Below the pieces are notes generated by a model. That model searched no databases. It was not told where the DNA came from and saw only the letters and a program-made list of their open reading frames with translations. From the NCBI RefSeq assembly GCF_947488945.1, contig NZ_CANLBS010000024.1, positions 1 to 64,000 on the forward strand: a stretch of DNA of 64,000 nucleotides, read 5' to 3'. Numbering within the stretch: position 1 is the stretch's first letter; every line of letters starts with the position of its first letter. The DNA comes from an uncultured Streptomyces sp. (GTDB taxonomy: Bacteria; Actinomycetota; Actinomycetes; Streptomycetales; Streptomycetaceae). Both the position numbers and the translations under genes were made by a program. Shown here in pieces: positions 32,752 to 41,439 of the stretch.

Positions 32752-33405
32752 ATGCACCCTCTCCACCGCTCCGCCCTGGTCCTCTCCGCCGCCGCCCTCC
32801 TGGTGTCCGCCGCCGCGGTCCCCGCCACCGCCGCCGTGCCCGACGGCGCGGGCGCGATCCTGCACCTGTTCGACCCCGAAGTCCTGGACAGCGGCTTCGA
32901 GTCCCCGGTGGTACCGCCCCCCGCCCCCTTCACCATGTACGCGGCCGGGCAGAGCGTCGGCCCGTGGGCCGTCGGCGGCGACACCGTCGACCTGGTCTCG
33001 GACCGTCTCTGGGACGCGGCGGAGGGCGATCAGTCCCTCGACCTCAACGGCATCGGGCCCGGCAGCGTCTCGCAGCGGATATCCACGCTGCCGCTGACCT
33101 CGTACGTCGTCACCTTCGAACTGGCGGGCAATCCGGGGCCGGGACCCGACGTGAAGACCGGCGAACTGCTGGTCGACGGGGCCGTGCTCACGAGCTTCAG
33201 CTTCGACACGGCCCCGCACGACTTCCGCTCCATGGGCTACGAGAAGCAGACCGCCGTCTTCACCACCCTGTTGGACACCTCGGTGACCCTGACTTTCGCC
33301 AGTACCAACCCGAGCGCCGGGGGGCCGGTCATCGACGACGTACGGGTCCGCAGTTGCCTGCTCGTCCTCTGCCCGCACACCCATCCCACCCACCCGCACG
33401 AGTGA
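32752..33405 (+). CDS. Secreted choice-of-anchor (DUF642-like) protein
   Basis: 217 aa. Sec signal peptide (hydrophobic 8-26, cleavage after ATA). The mature domain is a jelly-roll type: 'LDSGFESPVVPPPAPF', 'VGGDTVDLVSDRLWDAAEGDQSLDLNGIGPGSVSQRI', 'YVVTFELAGNP', and 'IDDVRVRSC'. This is the choice-of-anchor-C/DUF642 fold, which binds carbohydrate in other organisms. It ends with a Cys/His-rich tail. ATG at 32752 with AAAGG. Confidence 0.8.
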   Translation: MHPLHRSALVLSAAALLVSAAAVPATAAVPDGAGAILHLFDPEVLDSGFESPVVPPPAPFTMYAAGQSVGPWAVGGDTVDLVSDRLWDAAEGDQSLDLNGIGPGSVSQRISTLPLTSYVVTFELAGNPGPGPDVKTGELLVDGAVLTSFSFDTAPHDFRSMGYEKQTAVFTTLLDTSVTLTFASTNPSAGGPVIDDVRVRSCLLVLCPHTHPTHPHE

Positions 33406-33412
33406 GTTGCCG

Positions 33413-33459
33413 GGCCCGGTGCCGGGGGCGCCCTGTGAGGGGGCCGCCGCCACCGGGCC
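33413..33459 (+). terminator. Terminator between convergent genes
   Basis: 9-bp stem GGCCCGGTG / CACCGGGCC enclosing a second GC-rich hairpin, 8 bases after the plus-strand stop. Confidence 0.6.
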
Positions 33460-33588
33460 TGCTCGGCCTCCCCGGCATGGGCGCCCCCTACGCCTCACCG
33501 GGTAGGCGAGGCGGACTCCGGACGCCCTCCGGCGCACGTCCCGCGCCCCGGAGGGTCCCGCCCGGTCCCGCCCGGCCCTCCGGGCCCC

Positions 33589-36500
33589 CTACGACCCCAG
33601 GATCGTCGTCAGGAACTCGCCCGTCCACGACAGCAGTTCGCGGCCGACGACCGGCTTGCCGCCGATCTTGCCGGCCGTGGGGCGCGGGACCAGGATCTGG
33701 TGGGCGGATGCCTTGATGACCGTCTTCGGGTGCAGGCGCCGCAGGCGCAGTTCCTGGGACTCGCGCAACTCCACCGGCGCGAAGCGGATGTTGGGGCCCT
33801 GGAGCACGATCTCGCCCACGCCGCAGGAGCGGGCCAGCATGCGCAGGCCGGCGACGAGCAGCAGGTTCTCCACCGGTTCGGGCAAGGGGCCGTAGCGGTC
33901 GGTCAGTTCCTCGCGGACGGCACGGATGTCGTCCTCCGAGTTGGCCGACGCGATGGCGCGGTACGCCTGGAGGCGCAGCCGCTCGCCGGGGGCGTAGTCG
34001 TGCGGCACGTGGGCGTCCACCGGCAGCTCGATCTTGACCTCCAGCGGCGGCTCCTCCTGCTCACCGCCCTCCATCTGGGCGCGGTAGTCGGCGACCGCCT
34101 CGCCCACCATGCGGACGTAGAGGTCGAAGCCGACGCCCGCGATGTGGCCGGACTGCTCACCGCCGAGGAGGTTGCCCGCGCCGCGGATCTCCAGGTCCTT
34201 CATGGCGACGTACATGCCGGCGCCCATCTCGGTGTGCTGGGCGATGGTCGCCAGCCGCTCGTGCGCGGTCTCCGTGAGGGGCTTCTCCGGCGGGTAGAGG
34301 AAGTAGGCGTAGCCGCGGTCTCGTCCGCGGCCGACCCGGCCGCGGAGCTGGTGGAGCTGGGAGAGGCCGAAGTTGTCGCCGCGCTCCACGATCAGGGTGT
34401 TGGCGTTGGAGATGTCGATGCCGGACTCCACGATCGTGGTGGAGACCAGGACGTCGAACTTCTTCTCCCAGAAGTCCACCACGACCTGTTCCAGGGCCTG
34501 TTCGGACATCTGCCCGTGCGCCGTCGCGATGCGCGCCTCCGGCACGATCTCGCGGAGCCGGGCGGCCGCGCGGTCGATCGACTCGACCCGGTTGTGGATG
34601 TAGAAGACCTGTCCCTCGCGCAGGAGTTCACGGCGTACGGCGGCGCCGATCTGCTTCTCCTCGTACGGGCCGACGAAGGTCAGCACCGGGTGGCGCTCCT
34701 CCGGCGGGGTCGTGATGGTGGACATCTCGCGGATGCCGGTCACGGCCATTTCGAGCGTACGGGGGATGGGGGTGGCGGACATGGTGAGCACGTCGACGTT
34801 GGCGCGGAGCTTCTTGAGCTGCTCCTTGTGCTCGACGCCGAAGCGCTGCTCCTCGTCGACGATGACCAGCCCGAGGTCCTTGAACTTGGTCTCGGAGGAG
34901 AACAGGCGGTGGGTGCCGATCACGAGGTCCACCGACCCGTCGCGCAGCCCTTCGAGGGTCGCCTTCGACTCGGTCTCCGACTGGAAGCGGCTGAGCGCCC
35001 GTACGTTGACCGGGAACTGGCTGTAGCGCTCGCTGAAGGTGCCGAAGTGCTGCTGAACGAGCAGGGTGGTCGGCACCAGGACGGCGACCTGCTTGCCGTC
35101 CTGGACGGCCTTGAAGGCGGCCCGGACCGCGATCTCCGTCTTGCCGTACCCGACGTCGCCGCAGATCAGGCGGTCCATCGGGACCGTCTTCTCCATGTCC
35201 TCCTTGACCTCCGCGATGGTGGAGAGCTGGTCGGGCGTCTCCGCGTACGGGAAGGCGTCCTCCAGTTCGCGCTGCCACGGGGTGTCGGGGGCGAAGGCGT
35301 GGCCGGGGGCGGCCATCCGCGCCGAGTAGAGCTTGATCAGGTCGGCGGCGATCTCCTTGACCGCCTTCTTGGCGCGCTGCTTGGTCTTCGTCCAGTCCGC
35401 GCCGCCGAGCCGGTGCAGGGTGGGCGCCTCACCGCCGACGTACTTGGTGACCTGTTCGAGCTGGTCGGTCGGGATGTAGAGGCGGTCGCCGGGCTGGCCG
35501 CGCTTGGCGGGGGCGTACTCGACGAGCAGGTACTCGCGGGTCGCGCCCTGCACCGTCCGCTGCACCATCTCGACGTACCGGCCGACGCCGTGCTGCTCGT
35601 GGACGATGTAGTCGCCCGCCTCCAGCGTCAGCGGGTCGACGGACTTGCGGCGGCGGGCCGGCATCCGGCCCAGTTCCTTGGTGGCGGTGCGCTGGCCGGT
35701 GAGGTCGGTCTCCGTCAGCACGGCGAGCTTGAGCGCCGGGTCGATGAACCCGTGGTCGATGGCCCCGCAGGAGACGTGCACCAGCGACGGCTCGATGGCC
35801 GCGAGGTCGGGGTCGAGGCGGGCGGCGATGCCCTCGCCGCCGAGCACCTCCACCGTGCGGGAGGCAAGGCCCTGGCCCTCGGTGACGTAGACCGTGCGCC
35901 AGCCGTCGGCGATCCAGCCCTTGGTGTCGGCGAGGGCGCGGGCGGTGTCGCCGCGGTAGGTCTCGGGGGCGTGCATGCCCAGCTTGAGGGTGTCGCCGCT
36001 GTGGTCGTCCGGCGACTCGTCGGCGGCGAACGGCGAGGTCGACCACCACATCATCGACAGCTCGCGGGCCCGTTCGCGGACGTCCGCGATGGTCCGGAGC
36101 GAGGCAGCCCCGACGTCGATCGGGGCGTCGCCGCCGCCCGCCGTGGCCGCCCAGGACGCCTGGAGGAACTCCTGGCTGGTGGCCACCAGGTCGGCGGCGC
36201 GGGTGCGAACCCGCTCGGGGTCGCAGACCAGCGCCATGGCGCCCTCGGGCAGCACGTCGATCAGCAGCTCCATCTCGTCCACCAGGACGGGGGCCAGCGA
36301 CTCCATGCCCTCGACGGCGATGCCTTCGGCGATCTTGCCGAGGAGTTCGTCCAGTTCCGGATGGGCCTCGGCGAGGGCGGCGGCGCGGGCGCGCACCTCC
36401 TCGGTCAGCAGCAGCTCGCGGCAGGGAGCCGCCCACAGCCCGTGGTCGGCGACCTCCAGCGACCGCTGGTCGGCGATCTTGAAGTAGCGGATCTCCTCGA

Positions 36501-37128
36501 CGTCGTCGCCCCAGAACTCCACCCGGAGGGGGTGCTCCTCGGTGGGCGGGAAGACGTCGAGGATGCCGCCGCGCACGGCGAACTCGCCGCGCTTCTCGAC
36601 CAGCTCCACGCGTGAGTAGGCGGCGGCGGCCAGCGCCTCGACGACCTCGCCGAGATCGGCGCTCTGCCCGGTGCGCAGGGCGACCGGTTCCAGGTCGCCG
36701 AGCCCCTTGACCTGCGGTTGCAGCACGGAGCGGATCGGCGCCACGACCACGCTCACCGGGCCGGTCTCCGGGTCGTCGGCGCGCGGGTGGGTGAGCCGGC
36801 GCAGCACGGCGAGCCGGCGGCCCACGGTGTCGGAGCGGGGCGAGAGCCGCTCGTGCGGCAGGGTCTCCCAGGACGGGAACTCCGCGATGCCCTCCGGGGG
36901 CAGCAGGGTGCGCAGCGCGGCGGCCAGGTCCTCGGCCTCGCGGCCGGTGGCGGTGACGGCGAGGACCGTGCGGCCGGTCTCCCGGGCGAGCGCGGCCACG
37001 GCGAAGGGACGCGCGGCGGGGGGCCCCACCAGGTCGACGTGGGTCCGGTGTCCGTCTGCGGCGGCCTTCACCGCTTCGGAGAGCGCCGGGTCGTGTACGA
37101 CGACGTCCAGCAGACCGTGCAGGCTCAT
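33589..37128 (-). CDS. mfd: Transcription-repair coupling factor Mfd
   Basis: 1179 aa, full length. It removes RNA polymerase stalled at DNA lesions and recruits UvrA. Order: N-terminal UvrB-like domains (about 1-340), RNA-polymerase-interacting domain ('LTLEAGDYIVHEQHGVGRYV', about 495-560), superfamily II translocase with Walker A GDVGYGKT (about 657-664), 'VDEEQRFGVEHKE' and 'TMSATPIPRTL', the 'GRVGRGRDRGYAYF' motif, and the C-terminal TRCF domain. ATG at 37128 with GGAAG. It stands alone on the minus strand with the second ABC pair upstream. Confidence 0.96.
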   Translation of the reverse strand: MSLHGLLDVVVHDPALSEAVKAAADGHRTHVDLVGPPAARPFAVAALARETGRTVLAVTATGREAEDLAAALRTLLPPEGIAEFPSWETLPHERLSPRSDTVGRRLAVLRRLTHPRADDPETGPVSVVVAPIRSVLQPQVKGLGDLEPVALRTGQSADLGEVVEALAAAAYSRVELVEKRGEFAVRGGILDVFPPTEEHPLRVEFWGDDVEEIRYFKIADQRSLEVADHGLWAAPCRELLLTEEVRARAAALAEAHPELDELLGKIAEGIAVEGMESLAPVLVDEMELLIDVLPEGAMALVCDPERVRTRAADLVATSQEFLQASWAATAGGGDAPIDVGAASLRTIADVRERARELSMMWWSTSPFAADESPDDHSGDTLKLGMHAPETYRGDTARALADTKGWIADGWRTVYVTEGQGLASRTVEVLGGEGIAARLDPDLAAIEPSLVHVSCGAIDHGFIDPALKLAVLTETDLTGQRTATKELGRMPARRRKSVDPLTLEAGDYIVHEQHGVGRYVEMVQRTVQGATREYLLVEYAPAKRGQPGDRLYIPTDQLEQVTKYVGGEAPTLHRLGGADWTKTKQRAKKAVKEIAADLIKLYSARMAAPGHAFAPDTPWQRELEDAFPYAETPDQLSTIAEVKEDMEKTVPMDRLICGDVGYGKTEIAVRAAFKAVQDGKQVAVLVPTTLLVQQHFGTFSERYSQFPVNVRALSRFQSETESKATLEGLRDGSVDLVIGTHRLFSSETKFKDLGLVIVDEEQRFGVEHKEQLKKLRANVDVLTMSATPIPRTLEMAVTGIREMSTITTPPEERHPVLTFVGPYEEKQIGAAVRRELLREGQVFYIHNRVESIDRAAARLREIVPEARIATAHGQMSEQALEQVVVDFWEKKFDVLVSTTIVESGIDISNANTLIVERGDNFGLSQLHQLRGRVGRGRDRGYAYFLYPPEKPLTETAHERLATIAQHTEMGAGMYVAMKDLEIRGAGNLLGGEQSGHIAGVGFDLYVRMVGEAVADYRAQMEGGEQEEPPLEVKIELPVDAHVPHDYAPGERLRLQAYRAIASANSEDDIRAVREELTDRYGPLPEPVENLLLVAGLRMLARSCGVGEIVLQGPNIRFAPVELRESQELRLRRLHPKTVIKASAHQILVPRPTAGKIGGKPVVGRELLSWTGEFLTTILGS

Positions 37129-37458
37129 GGGGCTTCCGTCCGGGTGGTGACGAGGGGGGTCCGCTGACGGCCGGCTTGCCGCCAGGGGTACGCGCCGCAC
37201 CCGGGCGGGTGCAACGCGAAGGGCCCGACACGTGGGACGGGCCGGGGCTTCCAGCGTACGACCCGGCGCCGACAGCCGCGTGCGCGACGGGTGGGGCGCC
37301 TGGTCCGGGGAGCGCACGGGAGCGTACCGGGGCGGGTGCGCGGGGGCACGCGCCGACGGGTCCCGGCGCGCGGGGGCACCCTCCGGTGGGCCCCCGCATC
37401 CGCGCGGGCCGGGGCGTGCACCGGCGCGCGCGGGTCCGGACGGTGCCGGACAGCGTCA
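37129..37458. other. GC-rich region upstream of mfd
   Basis: 330 bases of low-complexity GC-rich sequence, including repeated GCGCGGGGGCAC words; no gene. It contains the mfd promoter. Confidence 0.4.
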
Positions 37459-37492
37459 GACCCCGGGGTGTTTGGAGGAACACCCCGGGGTC
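37459..37492 (-). terminator. Terminator of the second ABC operon
   Basis: Perfect 14-bp stem GACCCCGGGGTGTT / AACACCCCGGGGTC with a 6-base loop between the permease stop (minus) and mfd. Confidence 0.8.
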
Positions 37493-37560
37493 TTGATCAT
37501 CATTCTAGGTGACCGGTCGGCGGTGGCGCGGCGCTCCGGGCGGAATGCCGCGCCACCGGC

Positions 37561-40146
37561 TCAGCCGTCGGTCGCGATGGCGGCCAGGACGTTCATCCGG
37601 CCCGCCCGGAAGGCCGGGACGAGGGCGGCGAACAGTCCCACGAAGGCCGAGGCGACGAACACCGTGACGATGGTCGGCCACGGGATCTCCAGCACGTTCA
37701 GCCCCTCCAGCGCCAGCAGCCGCTGCGCCGACGCGCCCCAGCCCATGCCGAGCCCGAGCCCCAGCAGCGCGCCGAACAGGGCGATGACCACCGACTCCAG
37801 CCGGATCATCCGGCGCAGTTGCCGGCGCGACAGCCCGACCGCCCGCAACAGGCCGATCTCCCGCGTCCGTTCGACCACGGACAGAGCCAGGGTGTTCACC
37901 ACCCCGAGCACCGCGACGATGATCGCCAGCGCCAGCAGTCCGTAGACGATGTTGAGCAACTGGCCGATCTGGTTTTGGAGGTCCTGCTTGTAGTCGGTCT
38001 GGTTGCGCGGCTGGTACACCGGGTACGGCGCGAGGGCCTTCTTCATCGCCGCGTACGCCGCGTCCTCCTGGCCCTTCTCGGCCTGGCCGAACACCAGCAG
38101 GTCGCCGGGCCGGGCGTCGGCGGGCAGGTACTTCTCCACGGTGCCGAATCCGGTGTACATCACGCCGGAGTCGATGCCGGTGTCGTCCGAGGTGATCGCG
38201 GCGACCTTCAGCGGGGCGCTGCGGCCGCCCTCGAAGGCGACCGTGAGGGTGTCGCCCACCCGCACCCCGTGCTCGTCGGCGTAGGCGTCGCCGACCGACA
38301 TCGCCCCCACCTCGTAGGCGGAGGAGAGGTCGCCCGCCACGACGGTGCGCCGCACGTCCTGCCGGTAGGTGGGGCTGGCGGCGACGAGGTTCGCCTCCTC
38401 CTTCTTCTTCCCTCCGCCGGCGGTGACGGAGGCGCTGACGGCCGCGTAGTGGGTGACGTGGGTGAGGCCGGGCGTGGAGGCGAACGCCTCGACGGCCTGC
38501 GGCACGATCGGCTGCCCGTCGGGGGACTGCAGGATGAAGTCGGCGCCGACCGTGCGGTCCAGCTCCTCGGCCGCGGAGGCCACCATCGAGGAGCCGACCA
38601 CGGAGAGGCAGGCGACCAGCGCCAGGCCGATCATCAGCGCGGCGCCGGTGGCCCCGGTCCGGCGGGGGTTGCGCAGCGCGTTGCGCTCGGCGAGCCGGCC
38701 GACCGGGCCGAACAGCCGCAGCACGACCGCGCCGAGCGCCCGCACCACGAACCCGGCGAGCAGCGGGCCGATGACGACGAAGCCGACGAGGGTGAGGACC
38801 ACCCCGAGGCCGAGGAGGAGCGAACCGCACGCGGCGTCGTCGGAGGCGGCCGTCGCCCCCAGCAACGCCGCGCCGGCCGCGGTGAGCAGCAGGCCGATCG
38901 TGCCCCGGACCCGTCCGGCCCGGCCGTCCGCCGGGGTCCCGGCATCGCGCAGCGCCGCCATCGGCGACACCTTGCCGGCCCGGCGGGCCGGGACGTACGC
39001 GGCGAGCACCGTCACCACGACGCCGAGCACCACACCGACCACCGGCGTGGTCCAGGCGACGGTCAGGTCCTCGGTGGACAGTTCCATCCCCATGGCGCCC
39101 ATCAGCCGCATCAGCCCCACCGCGAGCCCGACGCCCGCCAGGACCCCGGCCAGCGAGCCGACGACACCGAGCAGCACCGCCTCGACCAGCACCGAACGGT
39201 TGACCTGGCCGCGCTGCGCGCCGATGGCCCGCATCAGGCCGAGTTCACGGGTCCGCTGGGCGACCAGCATCGAGAAGGTGTTGACGATGAGGAAGACGCC
39301 GACCAGCAGCGCGATCCCGGCGAAGCCGAGCATCGCCCACTTCATCACGCCGAGGAACGACCCCATGGAGTCCTTGTTGGCCTTCGCCGCCTCGTCCTGC
39401 GTCTGGAGCTTGTACGCGGCTCCGCCGTCGAGCGCGGCCGCCACGTCCGCCTTCAGCGCGGTGTCGCTCACCCCCGGCTCGGCGGCGACGTTGATCTGGG
39501 TGAAGACCCCGGGCTTCCCGAGCAGCAGCCGCTGGGCGGTCGCGGTGTCGAGGTAGGCGATCGCGGCACCCGGGTTGGTCACGGTGAACGCGGCGATGCC
39601 GCTGATCCTCCCGGTCAGGTCGCCGTGCGCGGTGACGGTGCGCAGCTCGTCGCCGAGGGCCAGGCCGTGCTTCTCGGCGGTGTCGGCGTCGATCATCACC
39701 TCGGTGGGTCCGCGCGGAGCGTGGCCGGAGGTGATCTCCATCGAACGCAGGTCGTTGTCGGTCCAGTTGCCGACGAGGGTGGGCGCGCCCGTCTGCGGGC
39801 TGAGGTTCTCGCGGTTCCCGTCGACGAGGGTCGCCGACATCACCGAGACCACGCCTTCGGCCTCCTTCACTCCGTCGGCGGCGGCGACCCGTTCGACGGT
39901 GGCGGCGGGCAGGGTCCGCGGCTTCCCGTTGGCGGGCAGGTCGGCGCCGTCCCCGGCTCCCTCCGGCGCGACCGTGACGTCCGGCGCGGAGACCGCGAAG
40001 AGCTTGTCGAACGTGGTGTTCATCGTGTCGGTGAACACCAGCGTCCCGCAGACGAAGGCCACCGACAGCAGCACGGCGACGGCGGAGAGCGCCATCCGTC
40101 CCTTGTGCGCGAGGAAGTTGCGGGTGGAGGTACGCCAGACGGTCAT
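37561..40146 (-). CDS. ABC transporter permease, FtsX/MacB family, copy 2
   Basis: 861 aa, same architecture as the permease at 1700-4237: N-terminal helix in 'AHKGRMALSAVAVLLSVAFVCGTLVF', two FtsX blocks ('LGLMRAIGAQRGQVNRSVL' and 'GLLRAVGLSRRQLRRMIRL'), and a shared middle segment 'GRLAERNALRNPRRTGATGAALMIGL'. Start ATG at 40146 overlaps the ATPase stop (ATGA), so the pair is translationally coupled. Substrate unknown. Confidence 0.92.
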   Translation of the reverse strand: MTVWRTSTRNFLAHKGRMALSAVAVLLSVAFVCGTLVFTDTMNTTFDKLFAVSAPDVTVAPEGAGDGADLPANGKPRTLPAATVERVAAADGVKEAEGVVSVMSATLVDGNRENLSPQTGAPTLVGNWTDNDLRSMEITSGHAPRGPTEVMIDADTAEKHGLALGDELRTVTAHGDLTGRISGIAAFTVTNPGAAIAYLDTATAQRLLLGKPGVFTQINVAAEPGVSDTALKADVAAALDGGAAYKLQTQDEAAKANKDSMGSFLGVMKWAMLGFAGIALLVGVFLIVNTFSMLVAQRTRELGLMRAIGAQRGQVNRSVLVEAVLLGVVGSLAGVLAGVGLAVGLMRLMGAMGMELSTEDLTVAWTTPVVGVVLGVVVTVLAAYVPARRAGKVSPMAALRDAGTPADGRAGRVRGTIGLLLTAAGAALLGATAASDDAACGSLLLGLGVVLTLVGFVVIGPLLAGFVVRALGAVVLRLFGPVGRLAERNALRNPRRTGATGAALMIGLALVACLSVVGSSMVASAAEELDRTVGADFILQSPDGQPIVPQAVEAFASTPGLTHVTHYAAVSASVTAGGGKKKEEANLVAASPTYRQDVRRTVVAGDLSSAYEVGAMSVGDAYADEHGVRVGDTLTVAFEGGRSAPLKVAAITSDDTGIDSGVMYTGFGTVEKYLPADARPGDLLVFGQAEKGQEDAAYAAMKKALAPYPVYQPRNQTDYKQDLQNQIGQLLNIVYGLLALAIIVAVLGVVNTLALSVVERTREIGLLRAVGLSRRQLRRMIRLESVVIALFGALLGLGLGMGWGASAQRLLALEGLNVLEIPWPTIVTVFVASAFVGLFAALVPAFRAGRMNVLAAIATDG

Positions 40147-40931
40147 GAGGTCCGCCCGCGGGTGTCGAAGTTCTTCATCCGGTCCAGCACCTGGTCGGCG
40201 GTGGGGCGTTCCATCTCGTCGACGATGACGCCGTCCGCGAGGTAGAGCACCCGGTCCGCGTGGGAGGCGGCGACCGGGTCGTGGGTGACCATGACGATCG
40301 TTTGGCCCAGTTCGTCGACCGACCGGCGCAGGAACGACAGCACCTCGGCGCCGGAGCGGGAGTCGAGGTTGCCGGTGGGCTCGTCGCCGAAGATGATCTC
40401 GGGCCGGGAGGCCAATGCCCGCGCCACGGCGACCCGTTGCTGCTGGCCGCCGGAGAGTTCGGTCGGCCGGTGCTTCAGCCGGTCGGCGAGCCCGACGGTG
40501 TCCACCACCTGGCTCAGCCACCCGGCGTCCGGCTTCCGGCCGGCGATGTCCATCGGCAGCGTGATGTTCTCCAGCGCGGTCAGCGTCGGCAGCAGGTTGA
40601 ACGCCTGGAAGATGAAACCGACCCGGTCCCGGCGGAGCTGGGTGAGCTTCTTGTCCTTGAGCGCGGTGATCTCGGTGTCGGCGAGGTGGATCTGCCCGGA
40701 CGTCACCGTGTCCAGGCCGGCCAGGCAGTGCATCAGGGTCGACTTCCCCGAGCCCGAGGGGCCCATGATCGCCGTGAACCGCCCCCGGGCGATGTCCACG
40801 TCGACGTGGTCGAGCGCGACGACCCTGGTCTCCCCCGTCCCGTACGCCTTGACGACCTGGCGGGCGCGGGCGGCGACCGCCGTGCGTTCCCCGGCTCCCC
40901 CGTGCGTGGATTGGCTCACAGCCGTGGTCAC
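40143..40931 (-). CDS. ABC transporter ATP-binding protein (MacB/LolD-type), copy 2
   Basis: 262 aa. Walker A GPSGSGKST, 'FIFQAFNLLPTLTALENITL', LSGGQQQR and 'IIFGDEPTGNLDSRSGAEV' are identical to the copy at 659-1429 over long stretches, and both end in GRTS. GTG at 40931 follows AGGAG at 6 bases. It leads the operon with its permease. The first ~20 residues are variable. Confidence 0.93.
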   Translation of the reverse strand: MTTAVSQSTHGGAGERTAVAARARQVVKAYGTGETRVVALDHVDVDIARGRFTAIMGPSGSGKSTLMHCLAGLDTVTSGQIHLADTEITALKDKKLTQLRRDRVGFIFQAFNLLPTLTALENITLPMDIAGRKPDAGWLSQVVDTVGLADRLKHRPTELSGGQQQRVAVARALASRPEIIFGDEPTGNLDSRSGAEVLSFLRRSVDELGQTIVMVTHDPVAASHADRVLYLADGVIVDEMERPTADQVLDRMKNFDTRGRTS

Positions 40932-41439
40932 GGTCTCTCCTCGTGGTGTGTGGCGGACGCGTGGTGCGTACGCGGCGACGCGGTGCGGTGCGCCCGTGCT
41001 CCGCCCCGCTCCGGGCGGGCCCGGTGCGGCGGGGACGGGGTGGGGCGCGGTGCGGTGTGCGGGTGCGCTGTGCGGGTGCGGTGTGCCGCGCCGGGCGGGT
41101 CGCCCGGCGGTCGTACGGCGGTCGCGTCACCCGTGCCCCCGGTACGGCCGGCCACCCCCTTCAGGCCGGTCACGCACTGCGACGTAAGGACAACGTTAGG
41201 GATCGGGCCGTCCCACCACCTCGTTCCCCGGTACGACCGTCCCCTGGCCCGCCCGGAGGAGCACCCCCTAGGGGACGGCGTCTCCCGCCCCGCGAGTCCT
41301 CGGGGGTGACGTCTCCTCACCCGTCGTCGGCGGGGGCCGCGTTCCCGAGGGCGGGCCCGTCCCACCGCGCCGTTCTCCCGTCCGTGCACCGGGGGTGAGA
41401 CCCTGTCGGCAAAACTACGTGCAGGGGGAAGGGAAAACT
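40932..41439. other. Divergent promoter region between ABC operon and MFS gene
   Basis: 508 bases without a gene. Near the ABC start it holds G/T-rich direct repeats (GTGCGGTGTGCGGGTGCGCT-like, 41045-41090). The AT-richer segment GACGTAAGGACAACGTTAGG near 41180-41200 is the likeliest promoter area. Confidence 0.4.

Noticed and set aside
37561..41130. 1189-aa frame suggesting an ATPase-permease fusion
   Set aside because: The upstream part is out of frame with the true ATPase, which ends in an ATGA overlap with the permease start.
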